Positions 7,866 to 17,800 of a DNA stretch of 35,852 bases are shown here, in pieces. Within the stretch, counting starts at the first letter, position 1; every line of letters begins with the position of its first letter. The stretch lies in NCBI GenBank assembly GCA_016927755.1, contig JAFGLZ010000098.1, forward strand, positions 1 to 35,852. The letters run 5' to 3'. Below the pieces are notes generated by a model, which saw nothing but the letters and a program-made list of their open reading frames with translations, ran no database searches and had not been told where the DNA came from. This stretch comes from Phycisphaerae bacterium (lineage in GTDB: Bacteria > Planctomycetota > Phycisphaerae > UBA1845 > JAFGLZ01). The position numbers and the translations under genes are program-made.

Positions 7866-8825
7866 CTACGGCTGACCTCCCTCGGGATGCCATCCCGCCG
7901 GCATCGGCGGACCCACCGCCTCCTCAGCCGAGCCAGCCTCGCTCTCGGGAACCGCGGCGGCCCTCTCCAACTGCTTCCTGCGATACTGCATATACGCTTG
8001 ACGCACCGCCACGTACGGATCAACGGCATCCGACGTCAGCGCCTCGTAGACCCCGACCTGCAGTGACCCGTTGTTCGTGATCTTCAAGCCGCTCACGCCG
8101 AGCGATACCCACCACGGCCGGACGTAATGTAGCGGGTTCAAGAACATATCCGGAATCGAACCGACCGTATCCCTCACCGTAGAGGGCCCCAGCACCGGCC
8201 AGACCAGATAGCATCCCTCACCCAGACCATGCACCGCAAACGTCTCCCCCATGTCCGCCTGAACCGGTTCGAGCCCGTAGTCCTTCCGCGCGACGTCGAC
8301 GAAACCCAGGACGCCCAACGTGGTGTTGATCCCAAACCGACGAAGCTCGATACCCGACGCCTCCCAACGCCCCTGGAGAAGGCAGTTCACCAGTCGAACC
8401 GGCATCTTCACGTTGTCGAACGAATTGCGAATCCCGATCCGCGCGTCTTCCGGCACAACCTTCGCATAGCCCTCCAAAACCGGCTTGGCCACCCAGAAGT
8501 ACAACCGGTCGTTGAACTGGAACATCGCCCGATTCCAGCCCTTCAGCGGGTCCGGAACCTCCACCATCCGCTCGGAGAGCTCCTTGTCAATCTCGTCAAA
8601 TTCGTCAAACTCATCGACCCCGTCGACCTCGTCGACCTTACCCCCGCCATCCAAGCCGGCATCGACGCGACGATCCGACGCAGTGTCCCCCTCGCGATGG
8701 TCCGCCAACGACACTGCTTCCTCTGGGGGAGCAGCCGAGCCGGATCGCCACCAGCTCGCCTCGGGCCCGCCGCAGCCTGCGACTGCCGCAACCAGAATCA
8801 CAGCCCCCCAAGTCAGATATCTCAT
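7866..8825 (-). CDS. MlaA/VacJ-family outer-membrane lipoprotein
   Basis: 319 aa. Residues 1-18 form a lipoprotein signal with lipobox VAGC (Cys18). Residues about 63-81 are a peculiar acidic tract with repeating VDE/FDE units. The MlaA domain then starts with DPLKGWNRAMFQFND (92-106) and shows family features such as FDNVKMPVRLVNCLLQGRW, FGINTTLGVLGFVDVA, GCYLVWPVLGPSTVRDTVG and an amphipathic C-terminal part. MlaA forms a ring in the outer membrane that removes phospholipid from the outer leaflet. The start codon overlaps the RND gene's stop (ATGA), so the genes are translationally coupled. GGAGGG lies about 6 bases upstream. This gene and the mlaC-like gene support a lipid-trafficking role for the operon. 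Confidence 0.9.
   Translation of the reverse strand: MRYLTWGAVILVAAVAGCGGPEASWWRSGSAAPPEEAVSLADHREGDTASDRRVDAGLDGGGKVDEVDGVDEFDEFDEIDKELSERMVEVPDPLKGWNRAMFQFNDRLYFWVAKPVLEGYAKVVPEDARIGIRNSFDNVKMPVRLVNCLLQGRWEASGIELRRFGINTTLGVLGFVDVARKDYGLEPVQADMGETFAVHGLGEGCYLVWPVLGPSTVRDTVGSIPDMFLNPLHYVRPWWVSLGVSGLKITNNGSLQVGVYEALTSDAVDPYVAVRQAYMQYRRKQLERAAAVPESEAGSAEEAVGPPMPAGWHPEGGQP
8580..8640 (-). repeat. In-gene acidic micro-repeat of the mlaA-like lipoprotein
   Basis: About 60 bases encode VDEVDGVDEFDEFDEIDKE through near-repeats of a (G/T)T(C/T)GA(C/T)GA(G/A) unit. On the plus strand this reads as recurring 'tcgtcaa/tcgtcgac' blocks. Such tracts can vary in copy number by slippage and would lengthen the linker between lipid anchor and MlaA domain. 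Confidence 0.65.
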
Positions 8826-11410
8826 GTCGCCCCTCCCTGGGCCGACGCATGACACGCTGAGGACGGCTCGCCACCGAGGCGACGGCTCGTGAGCCCACCT
8901 CTGCCAAACGGCTTGGCCAGAATCAACAACCGCGGGAGCAGCATCAGATCCGCAATGAGCGCGACAACCATCACGAGCCCCGTCAGCAGCCCGAATGTCA
9001 CCGTGGGAATGAAGCTGGACAGGCCCAGGATCGCAAAGCCGATCGTAATGGTCGCTGAGGTGTAGTACATGGCCAGCCCGACGCTGCCATGGCATCGATG
9101 CATGGCAGCCACGTAGTCTCCGTCCTCCCTCAACTCGTCCTTGAATCGGTGCACGTAGTGGACCGTATCGTCCACGGCGATCCCCACGCCGATCGCCGCA
9201 ATCGTTATTGTCATCATGTCGAGCGGGATGTCCAGCCAACCCATCACCCCCAGCGCCACCACGACCGGAAGCGCGTTCGGCACCAGCGCAAGCAGCGTCG
9301 CCCACCAGGACCGAAACAGGATCAGGAACATGACCGACAGCAACAGCAGCGTGAAACCCATCGTCCGTATTTGCGAATCGAACAGGCTCTGCAGCATGTT
9401 GTTGTACAGCACCAGCAGGCCCGCAAGTCGAACGTCGTCCTCCCCAAGCCCCAACTCGCCGGGCAGTTCCGCCTTGATCTTCCTCAACAGCGCGTCGCGC
9501 CGGAGCGATTCCTCGGAGTCCCGCACGCGTACGAGCAGGCGGGCCTGATTGTCCGCCACCGAGACGTATGGCTCGACCAGCAACGACTTGAACTCCTTCG
9601 GCGTCTCGCTATAGAGCAGGGCCAGATCGAAGCTGTCCAAAGCCCTGCCATCGGTCAGCTTCTCCGCAACGTCCAGAACGGTCGCCAGCGACAAGACCTT
9701 GCCGATCTCCGGCAAACCCTCCAGATACCGATGCGCGGCCCGGAGCCGTCGCATCTTGTCCTCCGTAAACCAGTACTTGTCTTCCCCCGCCGCCTTCTCG
9801 AACTCGGCGAACTCGTCGAACTCCTCCTCACGTTCGCGCGACCCGGCCTTGGGCGCCTCGCGCCCCCGGCCCTCGCCGAACTCCACGATCACGTCCAACG
9901 GCGTCGTCCCGCCCAGTTGCTGATCGATCACCTTCATGCCCTGGTGGATCTCCGTATCGGTCCGGAAGTAATCGATGAACCGGTTCTCCACCTCGAGCCG
10001 ACGGATGCCGACAAGTCCCGCAAGCAGGAGAAAGCCGCTGACCCCGAGAATCACGCCGCCGTGCGCTTCAGTAAATCGCGCCACGGCAACCGTCAGCCCG
10101 ATCCGACGCCCCGCTTCGCGAGGCGGAACCGCCTTGGGCAGCAGCGCCAGCAGCGCCGGAAACAGCAGAAACGATATGATCAGAGACACCGCAAGCCCGA
10201 CGATCATCATCTTACCCAGCATGATCACCGGCAGGATGTTGCACAGCAGCAGCGACGCGAAACCCGCCATCGTCGTCAAGACGGCGTACACGCACGGCGT
10301 CCACTTCAGCCGAACCGCATCGAGGATCAACTGCCGATTCGGCGCCAGCGGGTCACGGACAAGACATTCCCGGTACTGAACGGCCAGATGAATCGCAATC
10401 GCCATCGTCATGATCAACTGCAACGAGATGAAATTCGCCGAGATCACCGTAACCTGCCAGCCGAGCCACCCCAGAAGCCCGATCATCACAACCGCCGAGA
10501 CAATGCAGCACGCCATCGGCAGGCAGATCCACCGCGGCCCCCGGAACATGACGCCCAACGCGAGCCCCAACGCAATCGCGCCCCCCAGCCCGAACACCTT
10601 CAGATCGCGCTTGATGAACGTGATCATGTCGTCCGCGATCATGCTCACGCCGCCCAGGAACAACCGCGCTTCCGACGCATGACGAGCCAAGACCCCCCGT
10701 ACCGCGGCGACGTCTTCGTGACGCCGGCCTGCAATCTCGTCCCGGCGATCTCGCAGTTCCCGCGACACACGCGTCAGCTCGTCGCGCTCGGCCGGACTCA
10801 GCGATTCCCCGGCCTCCTTCTCCCGAAGCTCGTCGCGCCGCCTCAGCAAGCGATCATATGCCTCGTCGTCTTCAAGGACGACCTGTAGCGCCGTCGTGCG
10901 ACCGTCCGGACTGACCAACAGGTTTCGATAGAGCGGGCTCTGACGCAGCTCCGCCGCCGCCTCGGCCTGATCGACCGTCGCCGACTCGAGCGTGGCCGTG
11001 CCGTCCTTCAGCGACTCGATCGAAACCCGCCCACTCTCGATCAACGGAACGTCCAGAATCGAACGTACCGAAGAGACGTGCTCCAATCGACTCAGCTCGT
11101 CCCGCAGCCGCCGCAGTGCGGCCAGCGTCTCACCGGAAAAGAGATCGCCGTTGGGAGTGTACGTCACGACCAGGAAATCCTCCTGGCCGTAGCGCCTGCC
11201 GATCAGACGCGCATAGCGGAGGTCTTGATCATCCTCCAACACCAGCGTCTCGGCCGACGCGTCCAGGCTGAAGTATCGGGCCTTCAGGCAGAGCAGGCCG
11301 ACCACCACCAACACGCAGCCAACCACCGCCCCGGGATGCCCCAAGACCAGCCGGTCGAAAACCGCCGCCGCCCTCGATGTGCGGTTCGTCATAACGCGGG
11401 TCCCGCTCAC
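8822..11410 (-). CDS. RND/MMPL-family exporter, HpnN-like
   Basis: 862 aa with RND superfamily layout. TM1 is near residues 28-48, followed by a large periplasmic domain with a charged helical stretch (SPAERDELTRVSRELRDRRD). TMs 2-6 form a sterol-sensing-like block that includes FISLQLIMTMAIAIHLAVQY and PVIMLGKMMIVGLAVSLIIS. After TM7 and a second periplasmic domain, TMs 8-12 contain ITIAAIGVGIAVDDTVHYVH, typical of MMPL/HpnN proteins, where the Asp pair serves proton relay. Sandwiched between mlaC-like and mlaA-like genes, it is best read as a proton-driven lipid or hopanoid transporter of the inner membrane. The start is either GTG 11410 or ATG 11392; neither has a strong ribosome site. The mlaC-like stop is 11 bases upstream. 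No hopanoid synthesis gene is visible here, so the cargo is unassigned. Confidence 0.88.
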   Translation of the reverse strand: MSGTRVMTNRTSRAAAVFDRLVLGHPGAVVGCVLVVVGLLCLKARYFSLDASAETLVLEDDQDLRYARLIGRRYGQEDFLVVTYTPNGDLFSGETLAALRRLRDELSRLEHVSSVRSILDVPLIESGRVSIESLKDGTATLESATVDQAEAAAELRQSPLYRNLLVSPDGRTTALQVVLEDDEAYDRLLRRRDELREKEAGESLSPAERDELTRVSRELRDRRDEIAGRRHEDVAAVRGVLARHASEARLFLGGVSMIADDMITFIKRDLKVFGLGGAIALGLALGVMFRGPRWICLPMACCIVSAVVMIGLLGWLGWQVTVISANFISLQLIMTMAIAIHLAVQYRECLVRDPLAPNRQLILDAVRLKWTPCVYAVLTTMAGFASLLLCNILPVIMLGKMMIVGLAVSLIISFLLFPALLALLPKAVPPREAGRRIGLTVAVARFTEAHGGVILGVSGFLLLAGLVGIRRLEVENRFIDYFRTDTEIHQGMKVIDQQLGGTTPLDVIVEFGEGRGREAPKAGSREREEEFDEFAEFEKAAGEDKYWFTEDKMRRLRAAHRYLEGLPEIGKVLSLATVLDVAEKLTDGRALDSFDLALLYSETPKEFKSLLVEPYVSVADNQARLLVRVRDSEESLRRDALLRKIKAELPGELGLGEDDVRLAGLLVLYNNMLQSLFDSQIRTMGFTLLLLSVMFLILFRSWWATLLALVPNALPVVVALGVMGWLDIPLDMMTITIAAIGVGIAVDDTVHYVHRFKDELREDGDYVAAMHRCHGSVGLAMYYTSATITIGFAILGLSSFIPTVTFGLLTGLVMVVALIADLMLLPRLLILAKPFGRGGLTSRRLGGEPSSACHASAQGGAT

Positions 11411-11421
11411 GAGGTCGCCCG

Positions 11422-12102
11422 TCAGCGAGGCGGCTCCTTCTCCAACTGCTTCAGTAGGTCCTCGACCGTCCCGGTGCGGAGGATGTCACTGAACTGCGAT
11501 CGATACGTCAGCAGAATGCTCACGCCCTCGATCTCGGCGTCATAGAGCTTCCACTGCTTCTCGTCCTGACGAAACTTGTGTACCACGATCGCCTGCTTTC
11601 CCTTCGTCGTCAGCTCGATCGGGACGTGAACGGTCTTGCTCGATTCGGCCTTCGCGGCGCTTGTCCCCCGCGGCGGAAACTTCACCAGGATCTTCTCGCC
11701 CTCGTACAGCGCGATCTTCTCGCGATACGATTGCTTGAGACGCGCCACGAAGAGCTGAAGGTACCTCTCGCGCTGCGGCGCCGTAAGCCGGGTCCAATGT
11801 GCCTTGCCGAGCGCCAGTTTCGACATCAACACGAAATCGATGATCGGGCTGACGATCCGCTCGATCTCCTTCTCTTTCCCCGCCGCGTCGAGCCCCTGAT
11901 TCTGCAGCACCTCGATCACCGCCGGCCACTTCGCGCGCACGATGTCATCAGGCGTCTCAACCCTCCCTCGCGCCGCTTCCGGTGCGCTACCGCCCCTACC
12001 GGGAGCCGTCGTCGCCGCCGAACCTTTCGAGCCTCTCTCCCCGCCAAGGAGTGGCGCAATGGCCACCAAGAAGACCAGAATCCCACACGACAAGACTCTC
12101 AT
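11422..12102 (-). CDS. MlaC/Ttg2D-family periplasmic lipid-binding protein
   Basis: 226 aa with an N-terminal signal peptide (MRVLSCGILVFLVAIAPLLG) and a Gly/Ala/Ser-rich linker to about residue 48. The MlaC domain follows: a helical part with VSPIIDFVLMSKLALGKAHW and LTAPQRERYLQLFVARLKQ, then a beta-rich part with the family's WKLYDAEIEGVSILLTYRSQF block near the end. MlaC proteins carry phospholipid across the periplasm; the HpnM branch is associated with hopanoid transport. It is the first gene of the operon, with TTGAGGA about 7 bases before the ATG, and the RND gene begins 11 bases after its stop. The upstream 219-base space carries a family C repeat. Confidence 0.9.
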   Translation of the reverse strand: MRVLSCGILVFLVAIAPLLGGERGSKGSAATTAPGRGGSAPEAARGRVETPDDIVRAKWPAVIEVLQNQGLDAAGKEKEIERIVSPIIDFVLMSKLALGKAHWTRLTAPQRERYLQLFVARLKQSYREKIALYEGEKILVKFPPRGTSAAKAESSKTVHVPIELTTKGKQAIVVHKFRQDEKQWKLYDAEIEGVSILLTYRSQFSDILRTGTVEDLLKQLEKEPPR

Positions 12103-12280
12103 AGCCGAGTCCTCAAGAGAAAGACATCATGCAGCGATCTGACAGACCGCCAGGCTCTTACCGAAACAACCCTCGCTCAGGAAGCTTCATTATCCTTCCG
12201 CCCCGCGCGTCCAACAAGAGAATGCCACGATCCACACACAGAGCGCCACGCCCGGGACGGTTGGACGACTGCGGACCGGA

Positions 12281-12319
12281 GAGCGTCTCCGAAAGGCATA
12301 AGTGGCCTGTCCCCACTGC
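12281..12319 (+). repeat. Dispersed repeat, family C, copy 2
   Basis: This stretch is related to 5483-5524 in order and spacing of blocks: GCGTC, AAAGGCA, TGGCC, GT-CCC. Its minus-strand translation also includes GTGHLCL. It lies in the space between the glycosidase gene's end and the mlaC-like gene's start. Confidence 0.6.
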
Positions 12320-12321
12320 TG

Positions 12322-14475
12322 TTATCGACCGATCAATCGGATAATCAACGGCCAATCACGGACAAGGACCCCCTTGAGAACGACCACGCCCTCCCCCTGC
12401 GTAACAGAGAGTTCCTGACGGACGCCGTTCATGGGGTCGTAGCCCACCGCCTTGCTGCACGCGACCTTCAGGCGCACGTCGACCGGGACGCCCTCACAGT
12501 GGTCTTTCGCTCGCCCGCCAAGCCAGATCGCCAGGGCACGCCCGTCGGAGGATTCCAGTGCGAACGCTTCGAGATTCGCCGGCGCGCGATCGATCGAGTA
12601 CTCGAACTCCCCCGGCTCCAGCCCATCGAGCATCGTGGCAAGGTTCCGCGTGACGTAGTAGGCCGCCTGCGGCTGCAGCGGTGAAATCGGATCGGCGTCG
12701 AACGATCGCCGCAGGAGGCTCAGGTCGAGAACGCCGAATTGCGGAAAGTACATCTCGCAGAAGAACGACTCGAGCCCCAGCCCGGTGTGACGCGTGAACA
12801 CCTGCGCCACGTACTTGGCCTTCTCCATTTCGGTGGCCCGGAATCCGCCGCACCACGCCCTGGCGGCCTCCGCCTCGGACAGCGGCGGATACACCGCGCT
12901 GTAGTTCCATTCCGTCACCATGCAGTGCCCACGGAAGCCGACGCCCTTCAGCCAATTGCGGAGCGCCCGCACGTCGGCGCTGTAGTGCTTCAGTTGCTCC
13001 GGATCCGTCTGGTAGAACGGGTGCCAGCCGATCTCGTCGACTTCACGCGCCAGCTCGCGCGTCGCCTGGAGGATCATCTGCTCCTTCTCTTTCGCGGCAA
13101 GCTGCTCCGGGCTCCACGTGCTGATGCCATGCGGAAAGCCGGCCCAGGAACCCATCATGATCCTGGCCTCGGGCGCGTGCCTGCGGATCACCGGAATGGC
13201 CGCCCTCGCCACCGCGAGGTAATGCTCGAGGCTCGGCGCTGCTCCCCAGTAGCACGAAATGTTCCATTCGTTCCAGATCTCGAAGTGCTTCACGCGATCG
13301 CGAAAGTGCTTCACCATGAACTCGACGTACCGCGTCCAGGCCGCCAGCGCCTCCGGCGTGGTCGGCGGCGCGGGCATGTCGTAATTCCACTCCCAGAGCT
13401 GCGGAATCGGACGCGTCGCCGGCCCCGAATACAAGCGATTGCCGAAGTCCAACGACATCACGATGTCGACGCCGTGCGACACCAGTTCCGTAACGGCGGC
13501 GTCGGTCTCCGGGTCGATCTTCAGGACCCCCTTCTCCTTCTCCACCCAGTGCCAGTTGATCGGGTCGTCGTGGTAGCCCACACGCGCCCATTTGAACCCC
13601 GCGTCGTAATGAAGCGGCCAATACCAGCGGTGGGCCGCCAGCTCCTGCCCCGGACTGTGATGCGTCGAGTTGACCGTCACGCCCGTACCGCACGTGGCCA
13701 GCGCCACGTTCTTGCCCCCCGTGTCATGCACTTCCACCTCCGCCAAGGAGAACGCATACAGCACGTTCTCGACCAAGGGCAGGTTCCCCGCCGTGATCCA
13801 GATCTGCTTGGCCGGCCGCGCGGCAAACCGGAACTCATAGTCGAGCTTCGCCGGGCTGTCCCCCGTGGCGCCGTCGTACACCGTCTCCCAAGCGTGATTG
13901 TCCCGGCTGGTCTTGATCGTGATCGTTGCGGGCATCCCGCGACCGACCTCGACCGCGTCCCGTATCGGCGCCCAGCCGAGCGTGCTCCGCGCCTGATCCG
14001 CCGGAGGACGCTTGCGAAGCACCACGCGGTCGACGACCCGTTCCATCGGGAGATCCAGGCGTATCCACACCGGCTGGACGTCCGGCCGCGTCTGGGCGCG
14101 GCTCATCCAGCACGTCTCGCGGCTCCCGTCGATCAGGTGGATCGCCTCCAGCGGCAGGTAGTCGTTCTCCGTGGACCGCGGCATCCGCGTCGTGGTCACG
14201 CCCAGGTAGTTCCGCTTGATCTGGCTGCTGTCCTTGGGATGAACCTTCACTCGCGAAGACGCATTCCCAACCTGAAGTGGCACGTCGTCCAGCAGACTCG
14301 GGGCCTCGCCGAGCACCCAGCAAAACCCGAACCGCTTGATGGGAACGTCTCCGCACGTTGCCTGCACTTGAGGCTGCTCGCTGGCAATCAAGTCCCTCTC
14401 GTCAATGTGAGACATCGCGAACCCCCATGCGATCGCAGCGGTGAACACCCGTCGAAACAGTCGAGCCATTGTCAC
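12322..14475 (-). CDS. Exported GH-A clan glycosidase (GH39-like) with N-terminal binding region
   Basis: 717 aa with a short signal-like N-terminus (MARLFRRVFTAAIAWGFA). Residues about 95-260 look like a discoidin/F5-8-type carbohydrate-binding module: IHLIDGSRETCWMSRA, then WIRLDLPMERVVDRVVLR, then the closing FSLAEVEVHDT. The C-terminal TIM barrel has clan GH-A signatures: FEIWNEWN with acid/base candidate Glu403, and MVTEWNYS with nucleophile candidate Glu522. A small beta-domain follows. The layout fits GH39 beta-xylosidases or alpha-L-iduronidases and relatives, but the substrate is not readable. The GTG start at 14475 has GGGAGGA 7 bases upstream, better spaced than the ATG two codons later. 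It is transcribed divergently from the protease gene and ends 219 bases before the lipid-transport operon. Confidence 0.78.
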   Translation of the reverse strand: MTMARLFRRVFTAAIAWGFAMSHIDERDLIASEQPQVQATCGDVPIKRFGFCWVLGEAPSLLDDVPLQVGNASSRVKVHPKDSSQIKRNYLGVTTTRMPRSTENDYLPLEAIHLIDGSRETCWMSRAQTRPDVQPVWIRLDLPMERVVDRVVLRKRPPADQARSTLGWAPIRDAVEVGRGMPATITIKTSRDNHAWETVYDGATGDSPAKLDYEFRFAARPAKQIWITAGNLPLVENVLYAFSLAEVEVHDTGGKNVALATCGTGVTVNSTHHSPGQELAAHRWYWPLHYDAGFKWARVGYHDDPINWHWVEKEKGVLKIDPETDAAVTELVSHGVDIVMSLDFGNRLYSGPATRPIPQLWEWNYDMPAPPTTPEALAAWTRYVEFMVKHFRDRVKHFEIWNEWNISCYWGAAPSLEHYLAVARAAIPVIRRHAPEARIMMGSWAGFPHGISTWSPEQLAAKEKEQMILQATRELAREVDEIGWHPFYQTDPEQLKHYSADVRALRNWLKGVGFRGHCMVTEWNYSAVYPPLSEAEAARAWCGGFRATEMEKAKYVAQVFTRHTGLGLESFFCEMYFPQFGVLDLSLLRRSFDADPISPLQPQAAYYVTRNLATMLDGLEPGEFEYSIDRAPANLEAFALESSDGRALAIWLGGRAKDHCEGVPVDVRLKVACSKAVGYDPMNGVRQELSVTQGEGVVVLKGVLVRDWPLIIRLIGR

Positions 14476-14852
14476 TACCGTTTCCTCCCACGCTTCCGAA
14501 CCCGCTCTCCGGCGGAATGGAACAGCCTACACCACCGCCGATGGCAAGGCGACATCGATCCGATACCCCCCAGCCAAGGCCATATCCGCCCTTCCCGCGA
14601 ATGCCTGGTCTTTTTTGCGCTTGACAGCCGCCTCACGGCCCATGATAACTCATGCCCGTCGGGTGGAGAGGAAGTGCTAACGCCCTGGAGCCCTGTGGCA
14701 TCAGTCACCGGGCCCTCCGGGATTTCCCCTACCCACGTCTATCATGCTTCTCTCTGTCAACTGCGTTCCCTCCTGCCTCTCGGGGGCAGGATCGCGTGGG
14801 GCCGATGGGGCGCCCAATTTATACACACCCGGGCCAACAGAGGAGGTGTCCA
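14476..14852. other. 377-base divergent intergenic region
   Basis: This stretch separates the glycosidase (-) and protease (+) genes and must hold promoters for both. The ribosome sites are clear on both sides: GGGAGGA before 14475 and AGGAGG at 14841-14846. A hairpin CCTGCC-TCTCGGG-GGCAGG lies at 14772-14790 in the protease leader. A candidate plus-strand promoter is listed separately. I see no gene in it; the open frame extending into the protease lacks coding character here. Confidence 0.6.
14621..14649 (+). promoter_or_regulatory. Candidate promoter for the subtilisin-like gene
   Basis: TTGACA at 14621-14626 is a perfect sigma-70 -35 box. GATAAC at 14644-14649, after a 17-base spacer, matches four of six -10 positions. 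Transcription from here would give a leader of about 195 bases containing the hairpin at 14772-14790. This is a sequence match only. Confidence 0.3.
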
Positions 14853-17800
14853 GTGAAAACGAAGACGACTGTTTCTTGCCGAATCGTTGTCGCCGTGATC
14901 GTCGCATGGGGCTGGGGCGTCGCTTCAGTCCGTGCGCAAGGAATCGACGTCATCCGGTGGAAGGCCGGCGACCTCGCCAAGGCCGGACCCGAAGAAACGA
15001 ATCCCGACGTCGTCCTGGCAGTCCCGGGAGACCGACACGTCGTGGTACGCCTCGCGGCGATCCCTTCGGCTCAGGAGCGCGAGGCGATGGCCGCGGAAGG
15101 CATCCAACTGCTGCGTTACCTTGGGGACAACGCCTTCTTCGCCCGAATCTCGGGCGGCGAGAAGGCCGCCAACGACGCCAAGGCCGCCGGCGTGACCGCG
15201 GCATGTGGCATCCAGGCCGAGTGGAAACAAGCGCCGATGATCCTCCGAGGGCAGTTCCCGGCCTACGCACGCGGCAATGCACCCGCCGTTGGAGGACGAG
15301 TGGCCGCCGATGGCGAGAATCCCGACGGGGAGATCGACGCCGTGGCCCTCTGTGTCCTGCTGCACCCTGACGTCGACGTTGACCTCCAAGGAAGCGCCGC
15401 GATTACGCGCCACGGCGGTCAGGTTCGTGGAATCGTCCGATCGATCAACATGATCATGGCATGCATGCCTGCCGCGAACGTCGCCGCCCTGGCCGCCGAG
15501 GACGTCGTCCAATGGGTCGAGCCGCCCCTGCCACCCCTTGGACCGACCAACGACTCAAACCGGGTCCTGACACAGGCGGACGTCGTCCAGGCGGCGCCGT
15601 ACTCGCTGACCGGCGCCGGCGTCAATGTCCTGGTCTTTGACGCCGGAAAAGCCCATGCCGCCCATCAGGACTTCGGCGGCCGACTCACGACTCGCGACGA
15701 CTCGTCAACCATTGACCATGCCACACACGTGGCCGGCACCATTGGCGGCAGTGGCGCAAGAAGCGGCGGCCAGTATCGAGGCATGGCCCCCGGCGTCACC
15801 ATGCAGTCCTACGGCATCGAGCCCTCCGGCTGGCTCACCCCGCCGGACATCCTTTACACAAACCCGGGCGATATCGAGCAGGACTACGAAGAGGCCATCA
15901 ACACCTACGGGGCCGAGATCGCCAACAACTCCATCGGAACGAATGTTGCCCATCGCCCGACTCTGCCGTGTGAATGGGAAGGCGACTACGGAACCACGTC
16001 GCAGTTGATAGACTCGATCGTCCGCGGCAGTCTGGGCGCCCCGATGAGGGTGATCTTCGCCAACGGAAACGAGCGAGGCAACACCGGCCGATGCGGGACC
16101 AGCTATCACACCACCGCCCCGCCGGCCTGTGCCAAGAACCACATCACCGTCGGCGCCGTCAACTCCAACGATGATTCCATGACCGACTTCTCCAGTTGGG
16201 GGCCCACCGACGACGGCCGTCTCAAGCCGGACATCGTCGCCCCCGGCTGTCAGTCCGACGGCGACAACGGCGTCACTTCGACCTCCTCGAACGGCGGGTA
16301 CGTCGTGATGTGCGGAACCTCCATGGCCACCCCCACCGTCACCGGGCTGTGTGCCCTGCTCCTGGAGACCTACAAGTACCTGTACATCGGCGATCCGCTC
16401 CCCCTCAATTCCACGCTGAAGGTCCTCCTCGCCCACAACGCCGTCGACCTCGGCAATCCCGGCCCGGACTACAAGTTCGGATACGGATCGGTCCGAATTC
16501 AAGACACCATCACGTTCATGTACGGCGAGTACAGTCGCTACCTGACCGGGTCCGTCGATCAGGACGGAGAAGCGTACTACTTCGTTGAGGTGCCCGCCGG
16601 CGCGACCGAGCTGAAAGTCACGATGGCATGGGACGACCCCCCCGGCGCCGTCAACACCACCCCCGAGCTCGTCAACGACCTCGACCTGGTGGCCATCAGT
16701 CCCGGCGGCGCTTCCGTCCACTACCCGTGGACCCTCGACCCCGGCAACGGGGATGCGCCGGCAATCCGGACCCAGCGAGATGATAGGAACAACATCGAGC
16801 AGGTCGTGGTGGACGCCCCTGCCGCGGGCGTCTGGACGATCAAGGTCATCGGCTATGCCGTGCCGGAAGGACCACAAACCTACTCCCTCGCCGCCACCCC
16901 CGCGATGTTCCGGCCGACCCCACCGGTAGCGACGCATTCCTTCTGCAGCGCCGTGCAGGACACGACCGTGGCGATTGAGCTGCAGGCAACCGACGACGGC
17001 ATCCCCGACCCCCCGGGAGCCCTGACCAGCGTCATCACATCTCTGCCCCAGCATGGGAGCCTCAGTGATCCGTACGCCGGCACCATCAGCGCGGTCCCGT
17101 ATGCCCTCGCCGCCGGCGGAAGCATCGTTCGCTACACTCCCGATCCGGGCTACATCGGACCTGATCGCTTCACGCACAAGGCCAACGACGGCGGTCTGCC
17201 CTACTGGGGCGGCGACTCAAGGGAGGCAACGGTCTCCATCATCCTCACCATGGCGCTGAGCGCGCCTGTCCTTGCGCCCGAGCCGGAGATGACCAATGGG
17301 ACTTCGAACACCGTGGACTGGAGCGGCGTTCCGGAAGCCGACCGGTATCTGGTCCAATGTGCGCAAGACTCAGGTTTCACGCAGATCCTCTCGACGAGCA
17401 ACTGGGTCAGTGAACTCACGCACGCCTTTGCCGGGCTGACCCTCTGCCAGACGTACTGGTATCGCGTCCAGGCTCGATCGCCGCAGCCGAGCACCACGGA
17501 GGTCGTCGGCAGCGGATCGCTGACGGCCAACTGCTCCGACTTGGGATTCACGACCTTCGTGGACTGCAAGCTGAATCGGACCCTCACCGAGATTCAGCAG
17601 TACCTCGAGATCACGACCTCGCAGACCATTGAGTTCGCCGTCTACGAGCGACCATCCTCCGGTCCGTTTCAACGCGTCTATCACGGTACGATCAGCTCGG
17701 GAACGGGAACACGATGGTACGGCTCCGGCCCCATCTCCGTCCCCATGGTCGCCGGACGCGCGTATTGCATCGCCATGGCCATGAGCGGAGCCGCCAAGCT

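Noticed and set aside
9089..10888. 599-codon plus-strand frame opposite the RND gene
   Set aside because: It is an antisense shadow; its Gln/His/Arg-rich translation has no domain, while the minus frame is a clear 12-TM transporter.
8822..12102. Naming the RND and MlaC-like genes hpnN and hpnM
   Set aside because: No hopanoid biosynthesis gene is in the window, and the same families carry other lipids, so gene symbols were left empty.
12739..14856. 705-codon plus-strand frame opposite the GH-A glycosidase
   Set aside because: It is an antisense shadow of a gene with catalytic Glu motifs and a proper ribosome site.
15705..17177. 490-codon minus-strand frame inside the protease gene
   Set aside because: It is antisense to the S8 catalytic domain; its Gly/Val/Asp-rich composition is typical for the reverse frame of GC-rich genes.
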